Shown here one piece after another: positions 62,732 to 64,000 of a stretch of DNA of 64,000 nucleotides. Position 1 is the stretch's first letter. Each line of letters starts with the position of its first letter. The stretch lies in the NCBI GenBank assembly GCA_017618275.1, contig JAFZUS010000096.1, positions 1 to 64,000 of the forward strand, written 5' to 3'. The notes beneath the pieces were generated by a model, which saw only the letters and a list, made by a program, of their open reading frames with translations, was not told the DNA's origin and made no database searches. The position numbers were made by a program, and so were the translations under genes. This DNA comes from Prevotella sp. (GTDB lineage Bacteria; Bacteroidota; Bacteroidia; Bacteroidales; Bacteroidaceae).

Positions 62732-63475
62732 ATGTCATTCAACTGGAAGAAGACCATCATCGTCGTATTCGATATCGTCATCGCCGCTTATCTGATACTG
62801 GCAGTCACAGCGTTCAACAAGCCCGCTGAGAAAGCCGCCATGTGCTCAGAGGTGAAGATCGACATCGACGACGAGATGCCCGACGGCTTCCTCAATGCGA
62901 ATGAGATCAAGCAAATACTGGAGCGACAGCACCTCTACCCGCTGGCGAAGCCCATGATGGACGTTAATGCCCGCGACATCGAGGAGACGCTCCTGAAGAA
63001 CCCGTTTGTGCAGCAGGCGGAATGCTACAAGGCCCAGAACGGCCACGTCTGCATCAGCCTGAAACAGCGTATGCCCATCATGCACGTCATGTCAAACAAG
63101 GATGACAACTATTATGTCGACATCCATGGCAGCATCCTGCCGGAGACACGCTATGCCTCCGACCTGCTAGTGGTCACGGGCACCATTACCCGGAAATATG
63201 CACAGAAGAAGCTCACACCCGTGGTCAACGAGATGGTCAGCGACAAGTTCTGGCAGAGTCAGATTGTCCAACTCCACGTGCTCGACGACGGTTCGCTGGA
63301 GGCCGTCCCCCGGGTGGGCGACCACGTCATCTACCTCGGTGCCCCAACCGACATCCCCCAGAAACTGGAGCGTCTGCGAAAGTTCTACCTCTACGGTCTG
63401 AATCAGGCCGGCTGGAACAAATACTCCTACATCAGTGTAGAATTCGACAATCAAATCATCTGCAAGAAAAAATAA
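62732..63475 (+). CDS. ftsQ: FtsQ/DivIB-like division protein
   Basis: A 247-residue bitopic protein. One N-terminal transmembrane helix (about 6-27), a POTRA-like domain (about 42-115, with FLNANEIKQILERQHLYPL and DIEETLLKNPFVQQAECY) and a beta domain (about 120-247). Assignment also rests on position between murC and ftsA. It starts 1 nt after murC; its stop is followed at once by decamer array 3. Confidence 0.9.
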   Translation: MSFNWKKTIIVVFDIVIAAYLILAVTAFNKPAEKAAMCSEVKIDIDDEMPDGFLNANEIKQILERQHLYPLAKPMMDVNARDIEETLLKNPFVQQAECYKAQNGHVCISLKQRMPIMHVMSNKDDNYYVDIHGSILPETRYASDLLVVTGTITRKYAQKKLTPVVNEMVSDKFWQSQIVQLHVLDDGSLEAVPRVGDHVIYLGAPTDIPQKLERLRKFYLYGLNQAGWNKYSYISVEFDNQIICKKK

Positions 63476-63512
63476 CCTAGGATCGCCTAGGGACACCCTA
63501 GGACACCCTAGC
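63476..63512 (+). repeat. CTAG decamer array 3 (ftsQ-ftsA spacer)
   Basis: CCTAG starts at 63476, 63486, 63497 and 63507 (steps of 10, 11, 10), units such as CCTAGGATCG and CCTAGGACAC. It begins directly after the ftsQ TAA and ends 16 nt before the ftsA ATG. Confidence 0.95.
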
Positions 63513-63528
63513 CAAGCAAAATAATAAT

Positions 63529-64000
63529 ATGGCAGCAAAGGAATTCATCGTAGCAATCGAACTCGGCTCATCCAAGATGACCGGAATCGCGGGACAGAAG
63601 AACCTCGACGGCAGCATCACCGTACTGGCAGTTGTCAAAGAGGCCTCTTCATCGTTCATCCGCAAAGGTGTCGTGTACAACATCGACAAGACCGCACAAT
63701 GCCTCACCAACATCATCAAGAAACTGGAGAACCAGTTGAAGACGGAAATCACCCAGGTGTATGTCGGTGTGGGCGGACAATCTATTCGCAGCGTCAGGAA
63801 CGTCATCAGCAAGGACCTGCCCGCAGAGACCATCATCACCCAGGACATGGTGATAGAACTCATGGATGCCAACCGCGACATGAAGTATCAGGATCAGGAG
63901 ATTCTCGATGCAGCCGTCCAGGAGTACAAGGTCGATGCCCAGTACCAGATCGACCCCGTAGGCATCCAGGCCACCCGTCTGGAGGGCAATTTCCTGAACA
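63529..64000 (+). CDS. ftsA: FtsA, actin-like division protein (partial, runs off the window)
   Basis: The first 157 codons are present. The N-terminus EFIVAIELGSSKMTGIAGQK is the phosphate-1 loop of the FtsA/actin fold, followed by SFIRKGVVYNIDKTAQCLTN, ITQVYVGVGGQSIRSV and MKYQDQEILDAAVQEY of the FtsA 1C domain. FtsA tethers FtsZ to the membrane. ftsZ is expected to follow outside the window. Confidence 0.93.
   Translation, partial: MAAKEFIVAIELGSSKMTGIAGQKNLDGSITVLAVVKEASSSFIRKGVVYNIDKTAQCLTNIIKKLENQLKTEITQVYVGVGGQSIRSVRNVISKDLPAETIITQDMVIELMDANRDMKYQDQEILDAAVQEYKVDAQYQIDPVGIQATRLEGNFLN

Noticed and set aside
52141..63512. CTAG arrays considered as CRISPR or as protein-coding repeats
   Set aside because: Units are 10 bp with no unique spacers, and no cas genes are present. 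The 10-bp period cannot keep a frame.

Overview
The window looks like a chromosomal segment of a Bacteroidales bacterium, most likely Prevotellaceae. The evidence is: many promoters of the Bacteroidetes type (TTG or TTTG, about 20 bp, TAnnTTTG); almost no Shine-Dalgarno motifs; secreted proteins ending in the short KGVYI-NGKK type tail of type IX secretion cargo; TonB, RND and BspA-like genes; glycine-lipid synthesis genes; and the Bacteroidetes order of the division and cell wall (dcw) cluster. I see no rRNA, tRNA, insertion sequence, integrase or CRISPR array.

Layout. (1) 1-5.9 kb, plus strand: a tight run of a TonB C-terminal protein, a membrane TPR protein with a C-terminal helix-turn-helix, two small membrane proteins and a TlpA-like thioredoxin, then a DUF4468 protein. 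(2) 5.9-17 kb, minus strand: a long run of bile-acid-type symporter, an NHLP-type export cassette (HlyD-like subunit, ABC permease/ATPase without the C39 peptidase, second NHLP ABC protein), TolC, a second lipoprotein adaptor, an SLC13 permease and PreA. (3) 17-19.6 kb: a DUF3089 hydrolase-like lipoprotein, a gene remnant, palindromic repeats and an AraC regulator divergent from a large secreted protein (19.8-23 kb, plus). (4) 23-35.6 kb, minus: an RND tripartite pump, then a very large secreted protein followed at once by an overlooked 42-codon gene, a cation/proton antiporter and a DUF4421 protein. (5) 35.6-41 kb: a repeat-rich intergenic stretch, a secreted alpha-amylase (plus), then two glycosyltransferases and a coiled-coil protein (minus). 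(6) 41-50.6 kb: a probable small RNA, an M20 deacylase, the dut/TPR/DUF4292/EnvC-like operon, dgt and glsA/glsB. (7) 50.7-64 kb, plus: mraZ-rsmH-ftsL-ftsI-murE-mraY-murD-ftsW-murG-murC-ftsQ-ftsA, running off the window inside ftsA.

The strongest unexplained signal is a set of short tandem repeats placed exactly at gene boundaries. Three spacers of the dcw cluster carry arrays of a CTAG-centred decamer at a strict or nearly strict 10-bp period. Another dcw junction is a 9-bp repeat that supplies both the murG stop and the murC start. Elsewhere related simple repeats form the C-terminus of AcrA and AcrB homologues, or sit in frame inside preA and a glycosyltransferase gene. Other items worth pursuing are the orphan NHLP exporter without peptidase or visible substrate, the 42-aa peptide gene, two unrelated secreted proteins sharing a near-identical 5' leader plus signal peptide, and the roughly 230-nt RNA upstream of the M20 gene.

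All family assignments come from reading motifs by eye; no database search was run.
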